A stretch of 50,268 nucleotides of DNA, taken from Alphaproteobacteria bacterium. GTDB taxonomy: Bacteria; Pseudomonadota; Alphaproteobacteria; Rhodobacterales; Rhodobacteraceae. Below are positions 15,682 to 24,935 of the stretch, piece by piece (the stretch's first letter is position 1; each line of letters begins with the position of its first letter). A program made the position numbers and the translations under genes. Location of the stretch: NCBI GenBank assembly GCA_003697125.1, contig RFGB01000142.1:1-50268 (forward strand), read 5' to 3'. The notes beneath the pieces were generated by a model, which worked only from the letters and a program-made list of their open reading frames with translations, had not been told where the DNA came from and ran no database searches.

Positions 15682-16293
15682 ATGGCACTGCGCGAGATCG
15701 GCAACCGGCTTCTGGTTGCCTCCCACAATGCCGGCAAGATCGCCGAGATGCGCGGGCTGCTGGCGCCGCATGGGGTGACGGTGGTGGCGGCGGCGGATCT
15801 GGGCCTGGCCGAACCGGCAGAGACCGAGGACAGTTTCGAGGGCAATGCCCGGCTGAAGGCGGTCGCCGCGGCCGGCGCGGCGGGACTGCCGGCACTGGCC
15901 GATGATTCGGGTCTGGCGGTGGATGCGCTGGACGGCGCGCCGGGCGTGCGCACCGCCGACTGGGCCGAAACGCCCTCGGGCCGGGACTTCATGCTGGCGA
16001 TGCGCCGCGTGCATCAGGCCCTGGGCGAGCGCAACGCGCCCCAGCCCTGGACGGCGCGCTTCGTCTGCGTGCTCTGCCTCGCCTGGCCGGACGGGCGGAC
16101 CCGGCTGTGGCGGGGCGAGGTGCCGGGCCGGCTGATCTGGCCGGTTCGCGGCCGGCTCGGCCATGGCTTCGACCCGATGTTCGTCCCGCAGGGCGACACC
16201 CGCAGCTTTGCCGAGATGACCGAGGCCGAGAAGAACCGGGTCAGCCATCGCGCCCGCGCCGTCGCAGCCTTCCTTCGGGAGATGGCCGCATGA
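15682..16293 (+). CDS. rdgB: Non-canonical purine NTP pyrophosphatase (RdgB/HAM1)
   Basis: It hydrolyses dITP, XTP and ITP to monophosphates and so keeps deaminated purines out of DNA and RNA. The 203-residue protein has the family N-terminus LLVASHNAGKIAEM, the EDSFEGNARLKA metal-binding region, the catalytic stretch ALADDSGLAVDALDGAPGV, and GHGFDPMFVPQG with SFAEM near the end. The start ATG is 3 bases after the upstream stop and the stop overlaps the hemW start (ATGA). Confidence 0.98.
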   Translation: MALREIGNRLLVASHNAGKIAEMRGLLAPHGVTVVAAADLGLAEPAETEDSFEGNARLKAVAAAGAAGLPALADDSGLAVDALDGAPGVRTADWAETPSGRDFMLAMRRVHQALGERNAPQPWTARFVCVLCLAWPDGRTRLWRGEVPGRLIWPVRGRLGHGFDPMFVPQGDTRSFAEMTEAEKNRVSHRARAVAAFLREMAA

Positions 16294-17477
16294 ACCTGCC
16301 CGCCCCCGCAGCCGGGACCCCGGTCGCCGAGGATTGGCGCGCAGGCGGGTTCGGCGTCTATGTGCACTGGCCCTTCTGCCTGTCCAAATGCCCGTATTGC
16401 GATTTCAACAGCCATGTGGCCGGCGCTATGGATCAGGAGCGCTGGCGGCGGGCGCTGCTGGCCGAACTGGCCGAGACCGCGCGCGAGGTTCCCGGGCGCC
16501 GGGTCGACAGCGTCTTCTTCGGTGGCGGCACCCCGAGCCTGATGCCGGCAGAGACCGTGGCCGCCGTCATCGACGCCATTGCCGGCCACTGGCAGCTTCC
16601 CGCCGACGCGGAAGTGACGCTGGAAGCCAATCCGGGGGCGGTGGACGCGGCGCGCTTCCAAGGGTTCCGTCGGGCCGGCGTGAACAGAATTTCCATTGGA
16701 ATTCAATCGCTTGATGATGAATCGCTCCGACGGCTCGGGCGGTTGCACTCCGCCGCCGAGGCGCGCGGCGCCCTGGATCTGGCCCGCGCGATCTTTCCGC
16801 GGGTCAGCTTCGACCTGATCTATGCCCGCCAGTATCAGGACCCTGCCCAGTGGCGCGCCGAACTGGCCGAGGCGCTGGCGCTGGGGCCGGATCACCTCTC
16901 GCTCTACCAGCTGACGATCGAGCCCGGCACCGCCTTCGCCGCACGGCATGCCCGCGGCCGGCTGCCCGGGCTTCCCGATGCCGATACCGCCGCGCTGATG
17001 TTCGAGCAGACCCAGGAGATCTGCGCGCGGGCGGGCCTTCCCGCCTATGAGATCTCCAACCATGCCCGGCCGGGATCGGAATGCCGGCACAATCTGATCT
17101 ACTGGCGGCTTGGCGACTATGCCGGGATCGGGCCCGGCGCGCATGGGCGGCTGACCCGGGGCGGAACGCGCCTGGCCACGGCCAATCTGCGCGCCCCGGA
17201 GGCCTGGCTGGCGGCGGTCGAGACCCGGGGCAACGGGCGTGAGGGCGTTCAGGCGCTGAGCGGCACCGAGCAGGCCACCGAATGCCTGCTGATGGGGCTG
17301 CGGCTGACCGAGGGCGTGGCGCTGGCGCGTCTGGCGCGGCTGGGCGCGGCGCCCGATCCGGGACGGCTGGCGATGCTGGCCGGGGAGGGGCTGATCTGGA
17401 CCCGCGCCGGCCGCATCGGCGTGACGCCGGCGGGGCGCCTGGTTCTGGATGCGGTGATTGCCGCGCTGGCACCCTAG
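16290..17477 (+). CDS. hemW: Radical SAM heme chaperone HemW
   Basis: HemW (often misnamed oxygen-independent coproporphyrinogen oxidase) is a radical-SAM protein that binds and hands over heme. The 395-residue sequence has the cluster motif CLSKCPYC, GGGTPSLM, the EANPG and SIGIQSLDD strands, and the C-terminal HemN-type domain (ECLLMGLRLTEGV). It lacks the extra N-terminal motif of true HemN. The frame is open further upstream, but the ATG at 16290 overlaps the rdgB stop and precedes the conserved GVYVHWPFC. A run of about 16 codons near 16684-16731 uses A/T-ending codons that are otherwise rare here. Confidence 0.95.
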   Translation: MNLPAPAAGTPVAEDWRAGGFGVYVHWPFCLSKCPYCDFNSHVAGAMDQERWRRALLAELAETAREVPGRRVDSVFFGGGTPSLMPAETVAAVIDAIAGHWQLPADAEVTLEANPGAVDAARFQGFRRAGVNRISIGIQSLDDESLRRLGRLHSAAEARGALDLARAIFPRVSFDLIYARQYQDPAQWRAELAEALALGPDHLSLYQLTIEPGTAFAARHARGRLPGLPDADTAALMFEQTQEICARAGLPAYEISNHARPGSECRHNLIYWRLGDYAGIGPGAHGRLTRGGTRLATANLRAPEAWLAAVETRGNGREGVQALSGTEQATECLLMGLRLTEGVALARLARLGAAPDPGRLAMLAGEGLIWTRAGRIGVTPAGRLVLDAVIAALAP

Positions 17478-17514
17478 GCCGGCCTTCCGCCGGGCGCGTT
17501 TGACGCCATATATT

Positions 17515-17529
17515 GCTGCGCGGCGCAGC
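17515..17529. repeat. Short perfect inverted repeat before the DUF454 gene
   Basis: GCTGCGC, one G, then GCGCAGC form a perfect dyad 20 bases before the DUF454 start. It could be a transcript hairpin or an operator; nothing else identifies it. Confidence 0.4.
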
Positions 17530-17548
17530 GAGCTGGAGCCGGCGAGGG

Positions 17549-17962
17549 ATGAGGTTCATCTGGGCGGGATTCGGTGCGGCCGGCCTGGCGCTGGGGGCGC
17601 TGGGCACGGTTCTGCCGCTGCTGCCGACCGTGCCGTTCCTGCTGCTGGCAGCCTTCTGCTTCGCGCGGTCCTCGCGCCGGGTGCATGACTGGCTGGTCGG
17701 TCATCGCGTGTTCGGGCCACCGATCCGCGACTGGCGCGAGAGTGGCGCGATCGGCCGGCGGGCCAAGCGCCTGGCGACGCTGTCGGTTGGCGCGGCCTTC
17801 GCGCTGTCGGTGGCGCTGGGGATCGGTCCGGCGATCCTGGCGCTGCAGGCGCTAGCGCTGGCCGGGGTGCTGGTCTTCATCTGGACCCGGCCGGAGGCGG
17901 CGCCACGCGCCGATCCCGGGCGGGTGCTCGGCGGGCGCGGCGAGGTCAGTCCGGGCGACTGA
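17549..17962 (+). CDS. DUF454 (YbaN) family inner membrane protein
   Basis: A 137-residue protein with two N-terminal hydrophobic segments joined by the family motif LGTVLPLLPTVPFLLLAAFCFARSS (positions about 15-40), a charged loop with HRVFGPPIRDWRE, and two further helices at about 75-110. This is the DUF454/YbaN pattern; the molecular role is unknown. The ATG at 17549 (after GGCGAGGG) starts at the conserved RFIWAGFG, so the upstream in-frame start is not used. Its 3' end overlaps the convergent parB stop by 17 bases. Confidence 0.88.
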   Translation: MRFIWAGFGAAGLALGALGTVLPLLPTVPFLLLAAFCFARSSRRVHDWLVGHRVFGPPIRDWRESGAIGRRAKRLATLSVGAAFALSVALGIGPAILALQALALAGVLVFIWTRPEAAPRADPGRVLGGRGEVSPGD

Positions 17963-18824
17963 GCAGGCGGCAGAGCGCGTCGAGTTCCTCGAGGCTGCGA
18001 TAGCTGATACGCAGCTGACCCGAGCCGTTTCCCCGATCCTCGATCGAGACGGGCAGGCCGATCTGGGCCGAAAGATCGGCCTCGAGCGCGCGGGTATCCG
18101 CATCCTTGGCGGGGCGCCGCTCGCCCGCCCGCCGCGGTTGCCCCTGGCTGCGCGCGAGTTTCTCGGCCTCGCGCACGGTCAGGCCGCGGCGGATGATCTC
18201 GGCCCCGAGCCTGACCGGATCGGGGGCCGTGACGAGGGTGCGGGCGTGTCCGGCGGTCAGCTTGCCTTCGCGCAGCCAGTCCTGCACCTCGGGCGGAAGG
18301 TTCAGCAGACGCAGCAGGTTGGCGATATGGCTGCGGCTCTTGCCCATCGCTGCGGCCAGCTGTTCTTGGGTATGGCCGAAGCGTTCCATCAGCTGCCGGT
18401 AGCCGGCCGCCTCCTCGACGGGATTGAGATCGGCGCGCTGGATGTTCTCGATGATCCCGAATTCCAGCACCTCGCTGTCGGAGAGGTCGCGGACCAGCGC
18501 GGGGATCTCGTGCAGCCGCGCCTCCTGCGCCGCGCGCCAGCGCCGCTCGCCCGCCACGATCTGATAGTCGCCGGGGTGGCGCGGGTCGGGCCGGACGATG
18601 ATCGGCTGCAGGATTCCCTTCTGGCGGATCGACTCGGCCAGCTCCGCCAGCTCCTCGGCATCGAAATGGCGCCGCGGCTGGTCCGGATTGGGCCTGATCC
18701 GCTCGATCGGCAGATGTATGTCGGGGCGGCGTGGCGCCTCGGCATCGCCATCGGCGGTCAGGGCGCTGTCGGCCAGCAGCGCGGACAGCCCGCGCCCCAG
18801 CCCCTTGCGTTCCGGCTTTCTCAC
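17946..18824 (-). CDS. parB: Chromosome partitioning protein ParB
   Basis: ParB is the CTP-dependent clamp that loads at parS and organises the origin region. The 292-residue protein has the N-terminal KGLGRGLSALLAD tag that contacts ParA, the ParB/Srx domain with RPNPDQPRRHF and VAGERRWRAAQEA (CTP-binding Arg pair), the helix-turn-helix around QLAAAMGKSRSHIANLLRLL, and a C-terminal dimer domain. The start is a GTG at 18824 with AGGAG upstream and 20 bases after the parA stop; an open frame continues upstream but lacks similarity. Two perfect parS sites lie 1.4 and 3.3 kb away. Confidence 0.97.
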   Translation of the reverse strand: MRKPERKGLGRGLSALLADSALTADGDAEAPRRPDIHLPIERIRPNPDQPRRHFDAEELAELAESIRQKGILQPIIVRPDPRHPGDYQIVAGERRWRAAQEARLHEIPALVRDLSDSEVLEFGIIENIQRADLNPVEEAAGYRQLMERFGHTQEQLAAAMGKSRSHIANLLRLLNLPPEVQDWLREGKLTAGHARTLVTAPDPVRLGAEIIRRGLTVREAEKLARSQGQPRRAGERRPAKDADTRALEADLSAQIGLPVSIEDRGNGSGQLRISYRSLEELDALCRLLSRPD

Positions 18825-18844
18825 GGCTCGGGTGCTCCTGTCCT

Positions 18845-19675
18845 TCAGCCGGCTTGGGCGAGAGCGATGCGCCGGCGCGCGCGAAGTTCCCCGGCGAGCG
18901 CCACATAGGCATGGCTTCCCGGGCAATAGGGGTCATAGATGAGGGCCGGCTTCTCGTGGGAGGGCGCCTCGGACAGCCGCACATTGCGGGGGATCACCGT
19001 CTCGTAGACCAGGTCGGAATAGATCTCGCGCACTTCCGCGGCGACGTCGGCCGACAGGTTGTTGCGCCGGTCGAACATGGTCAGGACGATGCCGAGCACC
19101 CTGAGTTCGGGATTCTGGCCGCGCTGGACCTTCCGGATGCTATCCATGATCTGGGTAAGCCCTTCCATCGCGAAGAATTCGCATTGGAGCGGCACCAGCA
19201 CCGCATGGGCCGCCACCAGCGCGTTGAGCGTGAGCACGTTCAGCGAGGGCGGACAGTCGATGATCACATAATCATAGCCGCCCCGGGGGGTGCGGTCATC
19301 GGCTTCCCGCAGCGCCCGGCGCAGGCGGCGCAGGCGATGGGGATCGTCCAGCAGCGCGACATCGGCCGAACTGAGGTCCCCATTGGCCGGGCATATGTCG
19401 AGCCCGGGCACCCTGGTTCCGGTGCAGACCGTTTCGAGGGGCGCATCCCCCAGCAGCAGGTCGTAGGTGTTCACCTTGCGATCACGACCCTTGATGCCCA
19501 GTCCGGTAGAGGCGTTGCCCTGCGGGTCCATGTCGACCAGCAGGACGCGGAGCTGCATCGCGGCCAGCGCCGTGCCGAGATTGATCGCCGTCGTGGTCTT
19601 GCCGACCCCGCCCTTCTGGTTGGCGACGGCGATGATCTGGCCGGGCGCCCGGGTGTCGGCGGCGTCAGGTGACAC
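18845..19675 (-). CDS. parA: Chromosome partitioning ATPase ParA (Soj)
   Basis: A Walker-type ATPase that moves ParB-bound origins by binding DNA nonspecifically in its ATP form. The 276-residue protein has the deviant P-loop KGGVGKTTTAINLG with signature lysine, the Walker A' LLVDMDPQGNAS and the Walker B VIIDCPPSL. There is no N-terminal helix-turn-helix, so it is the short chromosomal type. It starts at a GTG at 19675 with AAGGAGG six bases before it, overlapping the rsmG stop by 11 bases. Confidence 0.98.
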   Translation of the reverse strand: MSPDAADTRAPGQIIAVANQKGGVGKTTTAINLGTALAAMQLRVLLVDMDPQGNASTGLGIKGRDRKVNTYDLLLGDAPLETVCTGTRVPGLDICPANGDLSSADVALLDDPHRLRRLRRALREADDRTPRGGYDYVIIDCPPSLNVLTLNALVAAHAVLVPLQCEFFAMEGLTQIMDSIRKVQRGQNPELRVLGIVLTMFDRRNNLSADVAAEVREIYSDLVYETVIPRNVRLSEAPSHEKPALIYDPYCPGSHAYVALAGELRARRRIALAQAG

Positions 19676-20300
19676 GCTGCACCTCCTTGATGATCAGGAT
19701 GCGCGATTGGGGATCCGTGATGCTGGGGACCGTGCGCAGGTCTATATGCCAACTGCGCCGGGCCTCGGTCAATTCAATTTCGTGGCGCGCGCCCTTCGGA
19801 AACAGGCAGACCGCGCCCGGGGCGCGGAGCGGCTGGGCCAGGGCCAGGAGCCGGGGCAGCGGCGCGAGCGCCCGGGCGCTGATGACGTCGAATGTCTCGC
19901 CGGCGATCTCCTCGATGCGGCAGTCGCGGACGGTGCAGGGCGCGCCGGTCCGGCCTGCGGCGTGGCGCAGGAAGGCGGCCTTGCGCTGATCGCTCTCCAC
20001 AAGCACCATCTCGAGATCCGGGCGTTTCTCGCGCGCGAGCAGCGCGACCACCAGCCCCGGCAGGCCGCCCCCGCTGCCCAGATCCACCCAGCGCCGCGCC
20101 GTCCCGGGCGCGAGATCGAAAAGTTGCGCGGAATCGGCAGCGTGGCGCTGCCAGAATTGTGGCAGGCTGTTCGCCGACACAAGGTTTATGCGGCGGTTCC
20201 ATTTCTCCAGCAAGATCCGGTAGGCCTCCAGCGCCGCAACTGTTTCACGTGAAACATCGAAGGCGGCGCGAAACCGGTCGGCGTCCCATCCGGCGGTCAT
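19665..20300 (-). CDS. rsmG: 16S rRNA m7G527 methyltransferase RsmG
   Basis: RsmG (GidB) methylates N7 of G527 in 16S rRNA. The 211-residue protein has the SAM-binding motif [12 protein letters not shown], followed by [13 protein letters not shown] and [11 protein letters not shown], all in the family order. It overlaps mnmG upstream by 4 bases and parA downstream by 11. Codons 15-20 (DVSRET) are written as a perfect parS site. Confidence 0.97.
   Translation of the reverse strand: MTAGWDADRFRAAFDVSRETVAALEAYRILLEKWNRRINLVSANSLPQFWQRHAADSAQLFDLAPGTARRWVDLGSGGGLPGLVVALLAREKRPDLEMVLVESDQRKAAFLRHAAGRTGAPCTVRDCRIEEIAGETFDVISARALAPLPRLLALAQPLRAPGAVCLFPKGARHEIELTEARRSWHIDLRTVPSITDPQSRILIIKEVQRVT
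20241..20256. promoter_or_regulatory. parS: parS site 1 (within rsmG)
   Basis: TGTTTCACGTGAAACA is a perfect 16-base match to the conserved chromosomal parS sequence. It lies in the 5' part of rsmG, about 1.4 kb from parB, and should be a ParB loading site. Confidence 0.95.
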
Positions 20301-22174
20301 GAGGCGCTGCGCAGCTCACGGCGCCTCAGCTGGGCCAGCAGAATTGCCAGCGCGGCCGGGGTCATGCCCTCGATGCGACCGGCCTGATCCATCGAGGCGG
20401 GCCGGATCCGGGCCAGCTTCTCGCGCAGCTCCGCCGACAGTCCCGGGATCGCATGGTAATCGAGATCCGCCGGGATCGCCTGGCCGCGCGCCCGCTCGAT
20501 CCGCTCGACATCGGCGCGCTGCCGCTCGATGTAGCGGGCATAGAGCGCATCCCGCGCCAGCTGGGCCCGGATCGCCGGCGCCACGTCGGCAAGATCGGGC
20601 CATATCGCCACGAGATCGTCAAACCCGATCCGGTCATGGGCGAGCAGGTCGAGCCCGTTGCGCGAAATCCCGTCGAGATTCACCGGAAGGCCCGCCTGCC
20701 GCGCCTGGGTCGGGGTGAGCTGACGGCCTTCCAGCCGGACCCGGGCGGAGTTCAGCGCCTCCTGCCGCGCCAAGAAGGCACGGCGCCGCGTTTCGCCGAC
20801 GCAGCCAAGCGCGATCGCCAGCGGTGTCAGCCGCTGATCGGCATTGTCCGCCCGCAGATGCAGCCGGAATTCGGCCCGCGAGGTGAACATGCGATAAGGC
20901 TCGGTCACGCCCCGGGTGATCAGGTCGTCGATCATCACGCCGATATAGGCCTGGCCGCGCGACAGATGCAGCGGGTCGCGCCCGAGCACCGACAGTGCCG
21001 CGTTGATCCCGGCGACCAGCCCCTGCGCTGCCGCCTCCTCATAGCCCGTCGTGCCGTTGATCTGACCGGCCAGATACAGGCCCGGCACGCCCCGCACCGC
21101 AAGACCGGCATCCAGCGCGCGCGGGTCGACATAGTCATATTCGATCGCGTAGCCGGGACGCAGGATCTCGGCATGTTCGAGACCGCGGATCGAGCGAACA
21201 CAGTCCAGCTGCACTTCGGGCGGCAGCGAGGTCGACAGGCCGTTGGGGTAGACAACATGGGTCGTCAGACCCTCCGGTTCCAGGAAGACCTGGTGCGAGT
21301 CGCGCTCGGCAAAACGCACGATCTTGTCCTCGACCGATGGGCAGTATCGCGGACCGCGGGCGGTGACATGGCCGCCATACATCGCCGAACGCGCCAGATT
21401 GGCCCGGATGATGTCATGTGTGCGGGCATTGGTGCGGGTGATGCCACAGGCGATCTGCGGCTGTTCGGGCCCGGTCGAGAGGAAGGAGAAGCATTCGGGT
21501 TCCGGATCCGCTTCCTGTTTCTCGACCGCATCCCAGTCGATGCTTCGACCGTCCAGACGCGGTGGCGTCCCGGTCTTCAGGCGCCCGAGCGGCAGGCCCA
21601 GATGATCGATCCGTTCCGCGAGCCGCACCGCCGGCGCGTCGCCGATCCGCCCCCCCGGTTGCCGCTGGTCGCCGATCAGGATCGTGCCGCGCAGAAAGGT
21701 TCCGGCGGTCAGCACGACGGCCCGGGCCGGAATCCGGCTGCCGTCGGCAAGCAGGACACCCGCCACCCGCTCGCCCTGCTGGACAAGGTCGACAACCTCG
21801 CCTTCCAGCACGGTCAGACCGGGTATCGCCGCCAGCATCGCCTGCGCCGCCGCGCGATAGCTCGCGCGATCGGCCTGGGTTCGCGGTCCCTGCACCGCCG
21901 GTCCCTTGCGGCGGTTGAGCAGGCGGAACTGGATGCCGGCACGGTCGGCCAGCCGGCCCATCAACCCGTCGAAGGCGTCGATCTCGCGCACGAGATGTCC
22001 CTTGCCAAGTCCGCCGATTGCCGGATTGCAGGACATCTCCCCGATGCGGTCGATCCGGTGGGTGACAAGGATGGTGGGCACGCCCAGCCGCGCCGCGGCG
22101 GCAGCGGCCTCGGTGCCGGCGTGGCCGCCGCCGACCACCACAATCCCGGCCTGGTCCTGTTTCACGTGAAACAT
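20297..22174 (-). CDS. mnmG: tRNA uridine-34 carboxymethylaminomethyl synthase, FAD subunit MnmG
   Basis: MnmG (GidA) works with MnmE to install cmnm5 on wobble uridine 34. The 625-residue protein has the FAD motif [19 protein letters not shown], the [25 protein letters not shown] signature, the second GidA signature [21 protein letters not shown], and the C-terminal helical domain for tRNA and MnmE. Length is normal. It begins MFHVKQ, whose codons are part of a parS site. The stop overlaps rsmG by 4 bases and mnmE ends 3 bases upstream. Confidence 0.98.
   Translation of the reverse strand: MFHVKQDQAGIVVVGGGHAGTEAAAAAARLGVPTILVTHRIDRIGEMSCNPAIGGLGKGHLVREIDAFDGLMGRLADRAGIQFRLLNRRKGPAVQGPRTQADRASYRAAAQAMLAAIPGLTVLEGEVVDLVQQGERVAGVLLADGSRIPARAVVLTAGTFLRGTILIGDQRQPGGRIGDAPAVRLAERIDHLGLPLGRLKTGTPPRLDGRSIDWDAVEKQEADPEPECFSFLSTGPEQPQIACGITRTNARTHDIIRANLARSAMYGGHVTARGPRYCPSVEDKIVRFAERDSHQVFLEPEGLTTHVVYPNGLSTSLPPEVQLDCVRSIRGLEHAEILRPGYAIEYDYVDPRALDAGLAVRGVPGLYLAGQINGTTGYEEAAAQGLVAGINAALSVLGRDPLHLSRGQAYIGVMIDDLITRGVTEPYRMFTSRAEFRLHLRADNADQRLTPLAIALGCVGETRRRAFLARQEALNSARVRLEGRQLTPTQARQAGLPVNLDGISRNGLDLLAHDRIGFDDLVAIWPDLADVAPAIRAQLARDALYARYIERQRADVERIERARGQAIPADLDYHAIPGLSAELREKLARIRPASMDQAGRIEGMTPAALAILLAQLRRRELRSAS
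22158..22173. promoter_or_regulatory. parS: parS site 2 (over the mnmG start codon)
   Basis: TGTTTCACGTGAAACA, again a perfect 16-base parS, covers the start codon and first codons of mnmG. ParB bound here could also affect mnmG expression. Confidence 0.95.
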
Positions 22175-22177
22175 CGC

Positions 22178-23473
22178 TCACTTTCCGAGGCAGAATCGCG
22201 CGAAGATCTCGTCGAGAACCTGCTCGACATCGACGCGACCGACAAGGCTTTCCAGCCGCGCGGTTGCCGCCCGCAGGCATTCCGCCACCAGCTCGATCGC
22301 GCCGCCCGAATCGAGCAGGGCTTCCGCCTCCTCCAGCGCCGCAACGGCGTCGGCGATCGCCTGCCGCTGCCGCAGATGCGCCAGGCTTGACGCGCTGTCC
22401 GCCCGCTGACGCAGGGTGTCGGCGATCTGGTCGAGCAGCGCATCGATGCCCGCCCCGGTGACGCCCGAGACCGCCAGTCCGCGGGCCTCCGGGCACAGAT
22501 CGGCCTTGCCCCGGACGCGGATGTCACCGGGTTGCAGGGGGATGTCGGGCGCCTCGCCTTCCCCCGGCAGCAACAGGACGCGCAGATCCGCCTGTTCGGC
22601 GCGCTCCCGCGCCCGGGCGACGCCGATCCGCTCGACCGCATCGCGCGCCTCGCGCAGACCCGCGGTATCGAGGAGCGTCACCGGCAATCCGCGCAGGTCG
22701 AGGCGCACCTCCAGGACATCGCGGGTCGTGCCCGGCTCCGGCGAGGTGATCGCCACCTCCCGCCGGGCTATCCGGTTGATCAGGGTCGATTTTCCCGCAT
22801 TCGGCGGGCCTATCACCGCCACCTCGAAGCCTTCCCGCAGCCGTTCCGCCGCCCGGGCGCCGGCCAGCTCCTGCCGCATGGCGTGAAGACATCGCTGCAC
22901 CGCCGCGCGGATCTGGGGCGTTGTGTCCGCGGGCACGTCCTCGTCGCTGAAATCGATCATGACCTCGGCAAGCGCGCGGGCGTGGACGAGATCCGCGCGC
23001 CATGCCTCCGCCAGTCCCGACAGCCAGCCCCGCATGACCCGCATCGCCTGACGCCGCTGCGCCTCGGTCTCGGCCGCCAGAAGGTCGGCGAGCCCTTCGA
23101 TCTGGGCGAGATCGAGCCGCCCCTTCTCGAGCGCTCGCCGGGCGAACTCGCCGGGTTCGGCCAGCCGCAGGCCGGGAAGCTCGGTCAGGCGCCCCAGCAC
23201 CGCCGAGACCACCGCCGGCGACCCGTGCAGGTGCAGCTCGGCCATGGCTTCACCGCTGGCGCTGGCCCCTTCCGCAAACAGCACCACGAGCGCCTCATCG
23301 AGAACCTCACCGTCACGGTCACGCAGCACGCGCAGCGCCATCCGCCGCGGCTGGGGAAGATCGCGCCCGGTCAGTTCCGCGACGGCGTCCCAAGCGCGCG
23401 GGCCGGAGACGCGGACGACGCAGAGCGCCGACGGTCCCCGGCCGGTTGCCGGCGCGAAGATGGTCTCGGCCAC
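22178..23473 (-). CDS. mnmE: tRNA modification GTPase MnmE
   Basis: MnmE (TrmE) is the GTPase partner of MnmG. The 431-residue protein has the N-terminal folate-binding domain (TIFAPATGRGPSALCVVRVSGP), the helical domain, and the inserted G domain with GPPNAGKST, DTAGLREARDAVERIG and a C-terminal FCLGK. The final Cys motif is the usual family ending, so the protein is complete. It sits 18 bases after rho and 3 before mnmG. Confidence 0.98.
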   Translation of the reverse strand: MAETIFAPATGRGPSALCVVRVSGPRAWDAVAELTGRDLPQPRRMALRVLRDRDGEVLDEALVVLFAEGASASGEAMAELHLHGSPAVVSAVLGRLTELPGLRLAEPGEFARRALEKGRLDLAQIEGLADLLAAETEAQRRQAMRVMRGWLSGLAEAWRADLVHARALAEVMIDFSDEDVPADTTPQIRAAVQRCLHAMRQELAGARAAERLREGFEVAVIGPPNAGKSTLINRIARREVAITSPEPGTTRDVLEVRLDLRGLPVTLLDTAGLREARDAVERIGVARARERAEQADLRVLLLPGEGEAPDIPLQPGDIRVRGKADLCPEARGLAVSGVTGAGIDALLDQIADTLRQRADSASSLAHLRQRQAIADAVAALEEAEALLDSGGAIELVAECLRAATARLESLVGRVDVEQVLDEIFARFCLGK

Positions 23474-23491
23474 AAGGTCGACCTCTCGCGG

Positions 23492-24775
23492 TCAGGTGTT
23501 CATCGATTCGAAGAACTCGGCATTGGTCTTGGTCTGCTTCAGCTTGCCGAGCAGGAATTCGATCGCGTCCGCGCTTCCCATCGGGTTGAGGATGCGGCGC
23601 AGGACGAACATCTTGGTCAGATCCGCCTTGGGCACCAGCAGTTCCTCCTTGCGGGTGCCGGACTTCAGGATGTCGATCGCCGGGAAGACCCGCTTGTCCG
23701 CCACCTTGCGGTCAAGGACGATCTCGCTGTTGCCGGTGCCCTTGAATTCCTCGAAGATCACCTCGTCCATCCGGCTTCCGGTATCGATCAGCGCGGTGGC
23801 AATGATGGTCAGGCTGCCGCCCTCCTCGATGTTGCGCGCCGCGCCGAAGAAGCGTTTCGGCCTCTGCAGCGCGTTGGCATCGACGCCACCGGTCAGCACC
23901 TTGCCCGAGGATGGAACGACGGTGTTGTAGGCCCGACCGAGGCGCGTGATCGAATCGAGCAAGATCACCACGTCCCGGCCATGTTCCACCAGACGCTTGG
24001 CCTTCTCGATCACCATCTCGCTGACCGCGACATGCCGCGTGGCCGGTTCGTCGAAGGTCGAGGATACCACCTCGCCCTTCACCGATCGCTGCATGTCGGT
24101 GACCTCCTCGGGCCGCTCGTCGATCAGCAGCACGATCAGATAGCATTCGGGGTGATTATGGGCGATCGAATGGGCGATGTTCTGCAACAGGACCGTCTTG
24201 CCGGTCCGCGGCGGCGCGACGATCAACGCCCGCTGACCCTTGCCCAGCGGCGCAACCAGGTCGATGACCCGGGCCGACCGGTCCTTGATCGTCGGGTCCT
24301 CGATTTCCATCTTCAGCCGCTGGTTCGGGTAGAGCGGCGTGAGATTGTCGAAATGGACCTTGTGCCGGGCCTTCTCGGGATCGTCGAAATTGATGCGGTG
24401 CACCCGGGTCAGGGCAAAGTAGCGCTCGCCGTCCCGCGGCGCCCGAATCACGCCCTCGACAGTGTCGCCGGTGCGCAGCGAATAGCGCCGGATCTGGCTG
24501 GGGCTGACATAGATGTCATCGGGCCCGGGAAGATAGTTGGCCTCGGGCGAACGCAGGAAGCCGAAGCCGTCCTGCAGCACCTCCAGAACCCCGTCACCGG
24601 AAATCTCCACGCCGCGTTCGGCCATCTCCTTGAGGATGGCGAACATCATCTCCTGCTTGCGCATCGAGGAGGCGTTGTCGAGCTCGAGCTGCTCGGCGAT
24701 CGACAGCAGGTCGGCCGGGCTCTTCGCCTTCAGATCGGCCAGCGTGATTTCCTGGATCGCGTCTAGGGTGTCCAT
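23492..24775 (-). CDS. rho: Transcription termination factor Rho
   Basis: Rho is the hexameric RNA helicase of factor-dependent termination. The 427-residue protein has the N-terminal helical and cold-shock domains ([36 protein letters not shown]), the P-loop [12 protein letters not shown], Walker B region and Q/R-loops typical of the family. An in-frame ATG at 24796 would add 7 residues; the ATG at 24775 opens at the conserved [15 protein letters not shown]. It has a good promoter in the 160-base gap after hemJ. Confidence 0.98.
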   Translation of the reverse strand: MDTLDAIQEITLADLKAKSPADLLSIAEQLELDNASSMRKQEMMFAILKEMAERGVEISGDGVLEVLQDGFGFLRSPEANYLPGPDDIYVSPSQIRRYSLRTGDTVEGVIRAPRDGERYFALTRVHRINFDDPEKARHKVHFDNLTPLYPNQRLKMEIEDPTIKDRSARVIDLVAPLGKGQRALIVAPPRTGKTVLLQNIAHSIAHNHPECYLIVLLIDERPEEVTDMQRSVKGEVVSSTFDEPATRHVAVSEMVIEKAKRLVEHGRDVVILLDSITRLGRAYNTVVPSSGKVLTGGVDANALQRPKRFFGAARNIEEGGSLTIIATALIDTGSRMDEVIFEEFKGTGNSEIVLDRKVADKRVFPAIDILKSGTRKEELLVPKADLTKMFVLRRILNPMGSADAIEFLLGKLKQTKTNAEFFESMNT

Positions 24776-24847
24776 GCAGGAATTCCGACTATGCAAAGGG
24801 AGGACAGGATCAGCATGCCCTAGAGCTGTCCTGCGGTCGGTGCCGCC

Positions 24848-24876
24848 TCTCTAATCGCGAAACCGATTGTTGTCAA
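24848..24876 (-). promoter_or_regulatory. sigma70-type promoter of rho
   Basis: On the minus strand TTGACA (24876-24871) is followed after exactly 17 bases by TAGAGA (24853-24848), about 70 bases before rho. A perfect inverted repeat GTCAT-N5-ATGAC at 24882-24896 lies just upstream of the -35 and may bind a regulator. Confidence 0.6.
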
Positions 24877-24935
24877 ACCCCGTCATTGCGCATGACAATC
24901 GGCCGGTCGCGACATGAAGACTGCCGCCCGCGCCT

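Noticed and set aside
13822-16248. An 808-codon minus-strand frame opposite the rph end, the DUF4261-like gene and rdgB
   Set aside because: It crosses three plus-strand genes, two of them certain, and has antisense-type composition.
16107-16289. Longer hemW start inside rdgB
   Set aside because: The added residues are rdgB in another frame; the ATG at 16290 gives the normal HemW N-terminus.
20453-24766. Long plus-strand frames opposite mnmG, mnmE and rho
   Set aside because: The minus-strand genes are unmistakable, and these frames have no motif of their own.
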